Part shown: in pieces, positions 1 through 8,317 of the stretch
How the letters are laid out: each line of letters opens with the position of its first letter
Position numbering within the stretch: the stretch's first letter is position 1
Assembly (NCBI RefSeq): GCF_001908185.1
Contig: NZ_LGHM01000021.1
Location: 44,105-108,104 of the forward strand
Direction of reading: 5' to 3'
From: Bradyrhizobium sp. AS23.2
GTDB taxonomy: Bacteria; Pseudomonadota; Alphaproteobacteria; Rhizobiales; Xanthobacteraceae
DNA length: 64,000 nucleotides
Notes under the pieces: generated by a model
The model's database searches: none
Told to the model about the DNA's origin: nothing
Seen by the model: only the letters and a program-made list of their open reading frames with translations
Translations under genes and position numbers: made by a program

Positions 1-276
1 GCAACGGTATTCCTCTGCTTCGGCGCGACCTATCCAATGCGTCGCGCTGCCATCACGACAGGCCCAGTGCCGCGCGCTCGCTGGATGCCAATCGCCTCAG
101 TCTCGATGCTCGTCGTCGTCGCGCTCGTCAGCAACGCCGCCGGGTTTCCGTATCGACCGACAATTGGACCGATAGCTGTCGCTGCGACCTGGACTCTGGG
201 CTGTGGGGCAACGGTCTTCGTACTGGCGCTCAATGCAGTCTGGACGGACACTGCCGAGACTGAGACCGACCGCTGA
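1..276 (+). CDS. C-terminal part of a hypothetical membrane protein (cut by window edge)
   Basis: The frame is open from base 1 (reading ATVFLCFGATYP before the first methionine at 37) to a TGA ending at 276, so the true start probably lies outside the window. Two hydrophobic segments are visible, around SVSMLVVVALVSNAAG and IAVAATWTLGCGATVFVLAL, with a short acidic/arginine tail. This looks like the end of a small inner-membrane protein. No family is recognised. Confidence 0.45.
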   Translation, partial: ATVFLCFGATYPMRRAAITTGPVPRARWMPIASVSMLVVVALVSNAAGFPYRPTIGPIAVAATWTLGCGATVFVLALNAVWTDTAETETDR

Positions 277-388
277 AGTCCGTTTCGGGTCCACTAGCTG
301 CCATGGGAAAGACCGCCGCCAGGACCTTCCATCGGCCAGTAGCTGCCTCGACACCGACCGTGAACGCTTCCGTGCAGGGCCCGGCGGG

Positions 389-727
389 CTAGACGTCCCG
401 CAGACGCAGCCAGATATCGGCGCTCGAAAATGTGCGCGATTCCGTCAGCATGATGATGTCGACCACCCGCAGTGAGTTTGGCGGATCGTAGATAAACTTC
501 AGATGCGAAGGACGCGTGGTGAAATCCGGCGTCATCTCGAAGTCGCCCGACTCCAGCGCGGCGGTTATCAGCCGCGCCACATCACGTTCGCTCAGCGGGG
601 CGGACAGCAGCGCATCGATCAGTGCCTCAACGCTGAGGCCATCGCGGAGCAGCAGGCGCGCATGGCTGTCGCCATACGCCCGCCGCAACACATCAACGAT
701 AGTGGCAACTGCATGCGGATCGCGCAT
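389..727 (-). CDS. hypothetical protein, 112 aa
   Basis: Soluble 112-residue protein that begins MRDPHAVATIVDVLRRAYGD and has an amphipathic helical N-terminal half (VEALIDALLSAPLSERDVARLITAALESGD), followed by a beta-like C-terminal half (LKFIYDPPNSLRVVDIIML). Composition and third-base use look coding. It has no signal peptide or membrane segment. The family is unknown and no neighbour suggests a role. Confidence 0.55.
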   Translation of the reverse strand: MRDPHAVATIVDVLRRAYGDSHARLLLRDGLSVEALIDALLSAPLSERDVARLITAALESGDFEMTPDFTTRPSHLKFIYDPPNSLRVVDIIMLTESRTFSSADIWLRLRDV

Positions 728-1292
728 GTTCTGTCAGAACATCAGAACGAGGACCGCCCTGAGGATCACTGGCAGTGTCCCCGGAAGAATGACCATCACG
801 CGGTGTTTCGCCCGTTGGACGAACAGTACTCCGCGATCGGGCCGCGGTGATGTGCAGTTTGTGCCAAAATCGAAAAGCGCCGCAATCATGACAACAGCGT
901 GAGGTAGTGATTCGTTCCGGTAGCCGGCGTTCGTGGGTTGCCCCGCGATCCCCAAGAACTCACACTCAGGGCAACCGACGATTGGGCGTGCAAGGGCGCT
1001 TGGTCCCCATACCTCGCGCCCTTGTGCTGCTTTTGACCGCCGCCCGCCGCACATTCGCAAGCGAGCCGAAAGCTATAGAACGCGCCCAGCGTTTCGTCCG
1101 CTTCTAGCGACCGGAAGCCGACATTCGCGAGGGATAGGCTCCCATGCTGCCATCTTGCCGGTGTTTTGCCCGACGGGTCAAACTTTATCTAAAATGCAGC
1201 GACGCGGATTTGGCGAAATGAAATCTCTTCGCGCCATGCTGGGACATCCCCCTTGCGCAGACGCAATCGGGACAATTTCGGAGAGATGACCG
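728..1292. other. intergenic region with no clear gene
   Basis: About 560 bases without a convincing gene. A minus-strand frame at 734..889 (starting MIAALFDFGTNCT and ending in a hydrophobic stretch) is open but has no visible ribosome-binding site. The only distinct element is the short near-palindromic repeat at 1161..1183, described separately. Confidence 0.4.
1161..1183 (+). repeat. short near-palindromic intergenic repeat, copy 1
   Basis: GTGTTTTGCCCGACGGGTCA followed by AAC. The core TTTGCCCG/CGGGTCAAA is an imperfect inverted repeat. A second copy with one base difference lies at 3099..3121 in the same orientation, also between genes. This suggests a dispersed Bradyrhizobium-type short repeat rather than a gene-specific operator. 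Confidence 0.55.
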
Positions 1293-1478
1293 ATGTACTA
1301 CGTCGCCGCTGCATTGCTGGTGCTGTCGGGACTGTTCTACTCAGCGAGCCAGCACGAGATCGGCTCGTTCGGCGTCACCATGTGCACCTATGGCAGCTCG
1401 TTCTGCGAAAACCCGATGATTGTCTTTTCCGGCGCGGCGCTGGCCGCCGCCTGGGGCATGTTCGTCAGCATCAAGTAG
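1293..1478 (+). CDS. small membrane protein, 61 aa
   Basis: ATG at 1293 is preceded by a good ribosome-binding site (GGAGAG). The 61-residue product has two membrane segments: MYYVAAALLVLSGLFYSASQ at the N-terminus and MIVFSGAALAAAWGMFVSIK at the C-terminus. Between them is a short loop with two cysteines (GVTMCTYGSSFCENP). The pattern is that of a small conserved inner-membrane protein; the function is unknown. Confidence 0.65.
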   Translation: MYYVAAALLVLSGLFYSASQHEIGSFGVTMCTYGSSFCENPMIVFSGAALAAAWGMFVSIK

Positions 1479-1534
1479 GGCGAAGCCCGGCCCCCGCTCG
1501 AGGCCGGGCTGCATCGTTCAAGTTTCCGCCAGGC

Positions 1535-1780
1535 CTACTGCCGGCTAGCGCCGCTCGATCCCGGAATCTGGCCGCCGAACTTCGCCGGGCCGGTACCGCT
1601 GACGCTCGTCGGGCCGCTGGCCGTCCCGTTCGGATCGGTTCGCGCGGCGGTGCGGCCGGGGCCGCGCATCATGTTCATCGAATTCCACCAGCCATGATGG
1701 TGTCGCTTGGCGCTATGGGCCGAGGCGTAGCCGGCGGAGATGGCGAGCAGGACGGCCAAAACAAGAGCTGTCGCTTTCAT
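1535..1780 (-). CDS. small secreted protein, 81 aa
   Basis: The N-terminus MKATALVLAVLLAISAGYAS is a Sec signal peptide with likely cleavage after ASA. The mature part starts with a His-rich run (HSAKRHHHGWWNSMNMMRGP) and is then Gly/Ser/Pro/Thr-rich and probably disordered. Its ATG at 1780 has an AGGAGG-type site just upstream (complement of cctcctgcc at 1790). The His cluster could bind metal, but that is only a guess. Confidence 0.6.
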   Translation of the reverse strand: MKATALVLAVLLAISAGYASAHSAKRHHHGWWNSMNMMRGPGRTAARTDPNGTASGPTSVSGTGPAKFGGQIPGSSGASRQ

Positions 1781-1861
1781 CGGTGATTCCTCCTGCCGAG
1801 CAAACGTCCCTCCGCCTTGCTCGTTCCTTGCTGCCGATGAAGTCCTACCTCTCGTTCTGCT

Positions 1862-1999
1862 TTACCGTTCGCGCACGATGCGCTCGGCGACATGGCGTTC
1901 GGTGCGGCTGCGGCAGTGGTTGCGCAGCATGCGATAGATCAGCGCCGCGAGCAGGATGAAGGCACCGATGAAGACGACGCTTCCAGGCCCACAATACCC
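1862..1999 (-). CDS. possible small membrane protein lacking a clear start
   Basis: This minus-strand frame encodes SVVFIGAFILLAALIYRMLR then NHCRSRTERHVAERIVRER: one clean membrane helix followed by a basic tail, a common small-protein layout. No in-frame ATG, GTG or TTG lies between the helix and the end of the DUF3606 gene, although a GGAGGG motif sits at about 2000. It may use a rare start codon or be a decayed gene. Confidence 0.3.
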   Translation of the reverse strand, partial: GYCGPGSVVFIGAFILLAALIYRMLRNHCRSRTERHVAERIVRER

Positions 2000-2004
2000 T
2001 CCAG

Positions 2005-2187
2005 CTAAATACGCTGCCCAGCCAGCTCCTTGCGGACGGCGGCGGCCGAATTGCCGACCTTGTCGACGGCCTTTTTCAGCTCGTCCTTCGACACGCCGAG
2101 CGCGTGCGTCCAGTACTTGACCTCGAAGGCCTGGTCCATGTTGATCTTGCTGCGGTCCGGTTGCTCGCGCTTCGTCAGGCTGTCCAT
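2005..2187 (-). CDS. DUF3606 family protein, 60 aa
   Basis: The sequence MDSLTKREQPDRSKINMDQA, then FEVKYWTHALGVSKDELKKA, then VDKVGNSAAAVRKELAGQRI matches the DUF3606 pattern (xxxINmxxxYEVxYWtxxLGvsxxxLxxAVxxVGxsaxxVrxxL). ATG at 2187 is chosen because AGGAAAG lies nine bases upstream; the frame extends further but without a site. DUF3606 proteins are short helical proteins of unknown function that are common in Rhizobiales. Confidence 0.75.
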   Translation of the reverse strand: MDSLTKREQPDRSKINMDQAFEVKYWTHALGVSKDELKKAVDKVGNSAAAVRKELAGQRI

Positions 2188-2329
2188 GGCGCTTTCCTCG
2201 TTCTGCACAGGACAAACGCCGCGATGAACCGGCCGTTCCCAACGGGCCTCGCTCGCGACCGGCCTTGTCATCAACAATCCTTCGCGATTCCCGCGACGCA
2301 AATCGTCCCGAGCAGACGGAGGCGATCGC

Positions 2330-2928
2330 TCAGGGGATGAACACCTCGCCGGTGTCCATGCGCACGTTGCGAATGGCGCGGCAGGCCTCCATGCTTGCGC
2401 GATTGCCTTCCTGCATGAAGCTCAGCAGCAGCGAGCGTCGCCGCGCGCCGGAGTGATTGCAGGTCGCCCCGTGCGGCAGATCGGCGTCGAACACCAGGAT
2501 GTCCCCCGCCTCGCCCGCCGTCGTCAGGGACAGGGTCTCGTCCGGCTCGCCGCCGTCGAGATGACGCGGAACGATACGCGTGGCGCCGTTGTCCGGCCCG
2601 TAAGCGTCGAGGAAGACCAGGGCGGCGACGGCTTTCATGCCTGCGCCATCGCGATGCAGGGGCTGGTGGCCGCCGCCAGCAGCGACTGCAGGCGGCAGGT
2701 TCGCTGCACCGTCGGATCCAGATCGACGAGGGCGTGGCGCCAGCCGGCGCCGCGCGGGGCGGCCCATTGGTCGCCGGTCCCCACGCCGGCATCGAAGGCG
2801 GCGCGCAGCGCATCGCGCCACCCTGCAGGAACTGCGCCCCGCAGTAGGAGATAGCCGTCGCGGTCGAGGGCAGCCGCCTCTTCCGCGTTCAGCGCATCGA
2901 CCTTGGTGGGGGGCACGCTAAGGCTCAT
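2330..2928 (-). pseudogene. phytanoyl-CoA dioxygenase (PhyH) family, frameshifted and internally deleted
   Basis: The N-terminal frame starts at ATG 2928 (MSLSVPPTKVDALNAEEAAA, then LDRDGYLLLRGAVPAGWRDAL). The C-terminal frame carries GGGHQPLHRDGAGMKAVAAL, VFLDAYGPDNGATRIVPRH and DADLPHGATCNHS. These include the H-x-D iron ligands (HRD) and the distal His of Fe(II)/2-oxoglutarate oxygenases. The two frames meet near 2640-2690. The product would total about 199 codons, shorter than the usual 240 or more, and the segment normally between the helical N-part and HxD is missing. So there is a frameshift and probably also a small deletion. Confidence 0.7.
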
Positions 2929-3029
2929 GGTGCTCCCTACAATCTCAACGTGCTCCACGCAAGTGCTTCGCGCACCCGCCAGGGGCGCGAGACTCGTTTC
3001 AAGGTGGAGCGAGGCAACTGCAAAAGAAA

Positions 3030-3067
3030 AGCCCGCGACTGGTACGCGACCAGTGACAGTGCGGGCT
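3030..3067 (+). repeat. nested hairpin in intergenic region
   Basis: The outer arms AGCCCGC (3030..3036) and GCGGGCT (3061..3067) enclose an inner hairpin ACTGGT/ACCAGT (3038..3043 and 3049..3054). It lies 30 bases before repeat copy 2 (3099..3121), between a broken gene and the NRAMP transporter. It could be a transcript-ending hairpin or part of a longer dispersed repeat. Confidence 0.4.
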
Positions 3068-3098
3068 CGACGAGTTCTGTGATGATAGAAATCTACTG

Positions 3099-3121
3099 GT
3101 GTTTTGCCCGACGTGTCAAAC
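3099..3121 (+). repeat. short near-palindromic intergenic repeat, copy 2
   Basis: GTGTTTTGCCCGACGTGTCA followed by AAC, differing from the copy at 1161..1183 at one position (G to T in the second arm). It has the same orientation and again lies in non-coding DNA. Confidence 0.55.
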
Positions 3122-3205
3122 GCATGACGGACCGGCCGCTTCAGCAGACGGCGCGACGCTCGCCGGCGATGGAACTTTGCAGCGATGATCGCAATTGAAG
3201 CGTAA

Positions 3206-4546
3206 ATTCGCAATTCCGGAACATCAGCCCTGTCGAACCGATCGCAACACCGCACCGCCAAGAACGACCGCTCCGACGCGCCGACGAAGTCCGGGCCGCC
3301 ACTGCTGCGGCGGCTTGGTCCCGGCCTCATCACCGGCGCGGCCGACGACGATCCGTCGGGCATCGCCACCTATTCGCAGGCCGGCGCGCAATTCGGCTTC
3401 GGACTGCTGTGGACGGTGTTTCTGACCCTGCCGTTCATGATCGCGATTCAACTCGTGAGCGCGCGGATCGGCCGGGTCACCGGCAAGGGCCTCGCCGCCA
3501 ACGTCATGCAGCTCGGACCGCGCTGGATCGTGATGGCGCTGGTCTCCCTGCTCGTCATCGCCAATACCTTCAACATCGCCGCCGACATCGCCGCGATGGC
3601 GGAATCGCTCTCGCTGGTGATCGGCGGACTCAACCACGAGCATGCGCTGATCTTCGCGGCCGGCTCGACCCTGCTCCAGGTCTTTCTGCCCTACCGCCGA
3701 TACGCACCAGTGCTGAAATTCCTGACGCTGACGCTGTTCGCCTATGTCGCGACCGCCTTCACGGTGAAGATTCCCTGGGGCACGGCGCTACTCGCCGCGG
3801 TGTGGCCGGAGGTGAATGTCAGCGCCGACTATTTCATGATGGTCGTTGCCGTGCTCGGCACCACCATCAGCCCCTATCTTTTCTTCTGGCAGGCCTCGCA
3901 GGAGGTCGAAGAGATGAACCAGGGCAAGCGCGACAAGCCGCTGCGCGATCTTCAGAGCGGCGGCGATCCCGAGATCGCGCGCATCAGGGCCGATACCATC
4001 GTCGGCATGCTGCTCTCCAATTGCATTGCCTTCTTCATCATCCTGACCACGGCCGCGGTACTGAACGCCAATGGCGTCACCAACATCAATTCGGCAACAG
4101 AAGCCGCCGAAGCGCTGCGACCGCTCGCCGGCGACTTCACTTTCGCGCTGTTCGCGCTCGGCATCATCGGCACGGGCCTCCTGGCGATCCCGGTGCTGGC
4201 CGGCTCGGCGGCATACGGCGTTGCGGAGATTTTCGGCTGGCGCGCCACGCTGGAAGCCAAGCCCGAGAAGGCGGTCGGCTTCTATACCATCATCGCCGCG
4301 GCGACGATCATTGGCTTCGGTCTCGGCTTCACCGGGATCGACTCGATCCGCATGCTGGTGTGGAGCGCGGTGCTCAACGGCATTGTCGCCGTTCCCATCA
4401 TGGCGATGATGATGCTGATCGTCTCGAGCGCCGCCATCATGGGCCGCTTCAGGGCTCGCTCATGGCTGATCGCGCTGGGCTGGCTCGGCACCGCGCTGAT
4501 GGCGCTCGCTGTCCTCGCCTTGCTCGGGTCGTCCTTGTTCGGCTGA
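3206..4546 (+). CDS. NRAMP-family divalent metal transporter, start uncertain
   Basis: An inner-membrane protein for proton-linked Mn2+/Fe2+-type uptake by family. The frame reads LGPGLITGAADDDPSGIATY, then SQAGAQFGFGLLWTVFLTL: the NRAMP TM1 motif with DPSG metal-ligand residues. About ten hydrophobic segments follow, including VLGTTISPYLFFWQASQEVE. The frame is open from 3206, just after a TAA, but holds no ATG, GTG or TTG before GTG 3416, which would cut off TM1. A short peptide starting at ATG 3185 ends at that TAA. So either a rare start is used or an indel has separated the start from the body. TGA at 4546 ends the gene. The family call is firm; an intact start is not. Confidence 0.7.
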   Translation: MRNSGTSALSNRSQHRTAKNDRSDAPTKSGPPLLRRLGPGLITGAADDDPSGIATYSQAGAQFGFGLLWTVFLTLPFMIAIQLVSARIGRVTGKGLAANVMQLGPRWIVMALVSLLVIANTFNIAADIAAMAESLSLVIGGLNHEHALIFAAGSTLLQVFLPYRRYAPVLKFLTLTLFAYVATAFTVKIPWGTALLAAVWPEVNVSADYFMMVVAVLGTTISPYLFFWQASQEVEEMNQGKRDKPLRDLQSGGDPEIARIRADTIVGMLLSNCIAFFIILTTAAVLNANGVTNINSATEAAEALRPLAGDFTFALFALGIIGTGLLAIPVLAGSAAYGVAEIFGWRATLEAKPEKAVGFYTIIAAATIIGFGLGFTGIDSIRMLVWSAVLNGIVAVPIMAMMMLIVSSAAIMGRFRARSWLIALGWLGTALMALAVLALLGSSLFG

Positions 4547-4744
4547 TTAGACCGGCGATAGTGCCGTCATTGGCTAACCCCACTGGATTCTACGGAGCTT
4601 TCCGCTGCAAAAGACCGGATGGCGCTTCCCGCGGTACTTGGCGGGCTTCACGGAGCAGTGCCGTTGGCTTAACAATTGCGGCTGGGGCCGGGCTTGCTAC
4701 CGGACCATAAGAAAAACAGGCAAGGCCGGACGACAGGGAGCGAC

Positions 4745-5959
4745 ATGACCAAATCATCAAAAGCAACAAGCCTCGAAATCCTCGCCTGCGATGCCGGCTG
4801 GAGAAACTACCACTTCGTCAAGCTGACGACGGAAGACGGCGTCGTCGGCTGGAGCGAGTTCGACGAGGGCTTCGGCTCGCCCGGCGTTGGCGCTGCGATC
4901 CAGCGCCTGTCCGCCCGGGTCATCGGGCAGAACGTCTTCCAGCATGAGCGCATCTACGCCGAGTTGTTCGCGGCTACGCGGCCCGCCGCCGGCGGCGTGG
5001 TGGCGCAGGCGCTCGGCGCGATCGAGAATGCCCTGCTCGATGTCAAGGCGAAGTGCCTTGGCGTGCCTTGCTACGAACTCCTCGGCGGCAAAATCCGCGA
5101 CCGCGTCCGGGTCTACTGGTCGCATTGCGCGACGTGGCGGATCAATCACCCGTCCTGGTACAAGCCACCGATCGAAAACCTTGACGGCGTCAAGGCGATC
5201 GGGCGCGAGGTGCGCGAGAAGAAGTTCACCGCGCTCAAGACCAACATCTTCTCCTATGACGACGGCAAGCCGGCCGGCTGGCGCCCTGGCTTCGGCTCAC
5301 CTTTCGCGCCCGAGATCAACGTCGATCGCAAGATCCTGCGCGACCTGCGCGTGCATCTCGAGGCAATCCGCGACGGCGCGGGGCCCGACGTCGATATCCT
5401 GCTCGACTGCAACTTCAACGCCAAGACCGAAGGCTATCTGAAGATCCTGCGCACCATCGCCGATCTCGACATGTTCTGGATCGAGATCGACAGTTTCAAT
5501 CCGGAAGCACTCGGCTATATCCGCAGGCAGAGCCCGCATCCCATCTCATCCTGCGAGACGCTATTGGGCCTGCGGGAATTTCTACCCTATTTCCATGAGC
5601 AAGCGATGGACGTCGCGATCATCGACACGCCCTGGAACGGCGTTTGGCAATCGATGAAGATCGCAGCCGCCGCGGAAGCGTTCGAGGTCAACGTCGCCCC
5701 GCACAATTTCTACGGCCATCTCTGCTCGATGATGAACGCGCATTTCTGCGCCGCGGTGCCGAACCTGCGCATCATGGAGATCGATATCGATCGTCTCGCC
5801 TGGGACCGCGAGCTCTTCACGCACGAGCCGGTGTTTCAAAACGGTCATCTGGTCATTCCTGATCGGCCCGGCTGGGGTACCGAGCCGAACGAGGAAGCCT
5901 TGCGTGCGCATCCGCCGAAGACGAGCGGCGGGCTTCTGAGCTACGGTCGCAAGAGCTGA
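4745..5959 (+). CDS. enolase-superfamily (mandelate racemase/muconate lactonizing) enzyme
   Basis: A 404-aa cytoplasmic enzyme with an alpha/beta capping domain (about residues 1-125) and a TIM barrel. The Mg2+ ligands of the superfamily are visible in order: Asp in LLDCNFN, Glu in MFWIEIDSF and Glu in SSCETLLGL. A Lys in TALKTNIF and a His in APHNFYGHL are candidate general acid/base residues of the mandelate-racemase/sugar-acid dehydratase group. ATG 4745 follows AGGGAG; the frame extends upstream without a site. The substrate cannot be told from sequence, and no sugar-transport genes are adjacent. Confidence 0.8.
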   Translation: MTKSSKATSLEILACDAGWRNYHFVKLTTEDGVVGWSEFDEGFGSPGVGAAIQRLSARVIGQNVFQHERIYAELFAATRPAAGGVVAQALGAIENALLDVKAKCLGVPCYELLGGKIRDRVRVYWSHCATWRINHPSWYKPPIENLDGVKAIGREVREKKFTALKTNIFSYDDGKPAGWRPGFGSPFAPEINVDRKILRDLRVHLEAIRDGAGPDVDILLDCNFNAKTEGYLKILRTIADLDMFWIEIDSFNPEALGYIRRQSPHPISSCETLLGLREFLPYFHEQAMDVAIIDTPWNGVWQSMKIAAAAEAFEVNVAPHNFYGHLCSMMNAHFCAAVPNLRIMEIDIDRLAWDRELFTHEPVFQNGHLVIPDRPGWGTEPNEEALRAHPPKTSGGLLSYGRKS

Positions 5960-5965
5960 GGCCTG

Positions 5966-6262
5966 CTACGGCGTCACGGGATTGACGGTCGAGGACGTCT
6001 TTGGCCCCGGCCGCTCCGGCTCGACCGGCGATTTCGGCTCGGTCGGAAGCACCTTGGCGCCGACCGCGTGCGCAGCCTCGCCCGTCGTCGCATACATCGC
6101 GACGTGGGCCGGCTGCGTCTTGGCGCGGCTCCACGGCCCGTGATCGACGATCAACATCGCAGCAATCGTCAGGCCGGCCACAATCAGCGCGATCACGCCG
6201 GGATGGCGAAGCGCTGAGGACATCGAGTTTGCGAAGCGATCAGTTGTCATCGAAGGACCCAC
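5966..6262 (-). CDS. small single-pass membrane protein
   Basis: About 98 aa (94 if ATG 6250 is used instead of GTG 6262; an AGAGGA site favours the GTG). One membrane helix (HPGVIALIVAGLTIAAMLIV) is followed by a Pro/Glu/Lys-rich tail (PTEPKSPVEPERPGPKTSS) likely in the periplasm. It converges on the enolase-family gene, with six bases between stops. Function unknown. Confidence 0.55.
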   Translation of the reverse strand: MGPSMTTDRFANSMSSALRHPGVIALIVAGLTIAAMLIVDHGPWSRAKTQPAHVAMYATTGEAAHAVGAKVLPTEPKSPVEPERPGPKTSSTVNPVTP

Positions 6263-6363
6263 ACTTTTTCCTCTCGCGGGTTAATTCAAATGCGTCCCGC
6301 GAGTTCCGCTTTTGCTCAAGCAAGTTCCGAGCTACCGCGCGGAACTCGATCGTCTCCTCTGAT

Positions 6364-6903
6364 TCATTTCACGTCTGGACGTGCATCGCCGACGAACCCA
6401 TCGCGGTTCGGCATTTTGACCCCCGCAAGCGATTTGGCGTCGAGCGTGGCATCCGCTGCCACCAGCCCGTTGAGGTTCAGGACATAGGCGGACACTGCAT
6501 AGACGTCGTCATCGCTCAGCGACTGCGGCGCGTTCTGCGGCATGGCGCGGCGAATGTAGTCGAACAATGTCGGCGCATAGGGCCAATAGCTGCCAACGGT
6601 GCGGATAGGCCTGGCCGTTCCGATCGCACCTCGACCACCGACAAGCCGGTCACCCAATCCGCCCTCGCCTTTGTCGCCATGGCATGAGGCACATTGCTGC
6701 GCAAACACCTCGCGTCCATGGCTGACTGAACCACTTCCTGTCGGGAGATTGCTGCCGTCGCGTCCGATATCGATATTCCAGCCCGCGATCTCGGCGGCCG
6801 TCGCCGGCCGCCCGATGCCGTAGGGACTCTGCGCCTGCGCTCCGCTCGCCCAAGCACCGAGCAGGATCGCAAAGGCAACGCCGCAGGTCTCACGCCAGCG
6901 CAT
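6364..6903 (-). CDS. periplasmic c-type cytochrome paired with SoxC
   Basis: A 179-aa protein with signal peptide (GVAFAILLGAWASGAQAQ) and one haem c motif CASCH (FAQQCASCHGDKGEGGLGD). A C-terminal Met likely supplies the second ligand (YIRRAMPQNAP or KMPNRDG). It overlaps the 3' end of the SoxC-type gene by 14 bases, so the two are cotranscribed. By family it would accept electrons from the molybdenum sulfite/sulfane dehydrogenase, as SorB or SoxD cytochromes do. It is shorter than dihaem SoxD proteins. Confidence 0.8.
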   Translation of the reverse strand: MRWRETCGVAFAILLGAWASGAQAQSPYGIGRPATAAEIAGWNIDIGRDGSNLPTGSGSVSHGREVFAQQCASCHGDKGEGGLGDRLVGGRGAIGTARPIRTVGSYWPYAPTLFDYIRRAMPQNAPQSLSDDDVYAVSAYVLNLNGLVAADATLDAKSLAGVKMPNRDGFVGDARPDVK

Positions 6904-8157
6904 TTGTCACCTCGCCGTCGGCTGCGATGCGCCAGGGCCAGATCGCGTTGTTGTGGTAGAAATAATTCTCGCCGCGTACTGCAAGCAGCTCGGCCAACGT
7001 CGGCTGCACATAACCGGTCTCGTCGATGGCGCGGCTCTGAATCACGGCGGGCTTGCCGTCCCATCGCCAGGGCAATCGGAAACGCGTCAAGGCGCGAGTC
7101 AGCACTGGCTCCTGCAATCGCGCCTCCTGCCAGCTCTTGCCGTCATCGACCGATACTTCGACGCGCTTGATCTTGCCATGGCCACTCCAGGCGATGCCGG
7201 TGATCTCCTGGAAGCCGGGCGCGCTTAGACGCTGGCCGCCCGAGGGACGGGTGATGATCGACTTCGCTTCCATGTAGAAGGAAAACTCGCGCGCCGTTCC
7301 ATCCGGCAAGAGGTCGGTGTATTTCGAGGTCTCCTCGCGCGAATAGACCGGCTCCGCGGTCACGTGCAGGCGGCGCAGCCATTTCACGCTCATATTGCCT
7401 TCAAAGCCCGGCAGGAACAGCCGGAGCGGATAGCCCTGCTGTGGGCGCAGCCGCTCGCCGTTCTGGCTGTAGACCAGCATCGCGTCCTCGAGACACTTCT
7501 CGATTGGGATGCTTCGGGTCAGAGCTGCCGCGTCGGCGCCTTCGGCAATGACCCATTTGGCCTCCGGCTTCAGCCCGGCCTCCTGAAGCACCAGCTTCAG
7601 GCTCACGCCCGTCCATTCCGCGCAGCTCAACAGACCCACGAGGTCCGATGCGGTCTTGCCGTAGGGCTTGGCGTAACCGGGATTGCCGGAGCATTCGAGA
7701 AAGTGGACGCGCGACTCCGACGGAAAGCGGCGCAGATCGTCCATGCTGAAGATCAGGGGCCGCTCGACAAGACCGTGAAGCATCAGCCGGTGCTGCGCCG
7801 GATCGATGGTCGGGACGCCGCCATGATGCCGCTCGTAGAACAGGCCGTTCGGCGTGATGATGCCGTCGAGCTCCTGCAACGGCGTCCGGCCGGATGCGGA
7901 AATGTATTGCTTGAGATTCTTCGAAATGTTCTTGACGACGCCCTTCTCGAACGGCGACGGCGTGCCGTAGGGCTGGCTTCCCATGGGCTCGCCCGGCGTT
8001 TTCATCCATTCAGGGACGGCAGGCGGAAGATTGTCTCCGCTGCGACCGCGGCGTTTGCGCCCAGCACGGCGCCTCCCGCCACCGCGGTGCCACTCTGCAG
8101 GAAGCGACGGCGTGTTGTTCGCGCGGATTTATGGTTGGCGTCGATCATGCTGCTCAT
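6890..8157 (-). pseudogene. soxC: SoxC-type sulfite/sulfane dehydrogenase, Tat signal out of frame
   Basis: The mature part (frame from 8005) is a complete molybdopterin oxidoreductase: GTPSPFEKGVVKNISKNL, the Moco cysteine in VHFLECSGNPGYAKPYGK, WTGVSLKLVLQEAG, LPGFEGNMSVKWLRRLH, and a C-terminal dimerisation domain with VSVDDGKSWQEA. The Tat signal (MSSMIDANHKSARTTRRRFL, then QSGTAVAGGAVLGANAAVAA) starts at ATG 8157 but is in another frame and ends at TGA 8002..8004. The expected linker (NLPPAVPEWMKTPGEP) is readable in the mature frame across 8005-8030, so one small indel lies near 8030. Reinitiation at the overlapping ATGA would give an unexported protein. Confidence 0.8.
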
Positions 8158-8317
8158 TGCGGGCCCTCGGCTGAAGCTCGACCCGCATGAAACCCTCCGC
8201 GAAGCGGATTTGCAATTCGCAGCTATTTCAAAAGCAGGCGATTTCGATCGGGACTGATCCAAATCCGGCGGCCACGACAGCAGTTCTGTTCTTTGCGATG
8301 CACAAACGGCTCGCGCT

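Noticed and set aside
734..889. Short minus-strand frame with a hydrophobic C-terminus
   Set aside because: No ribosome-binding site and no family; kept only as a note in the intergenic entry.
3409..4710. 433-residue plus-strand frame overlapping the NRAMP gene
   Set aside because: Arg/His-rich product typical of a shifted frame; the transporter frame has membrane segments and family motifs.
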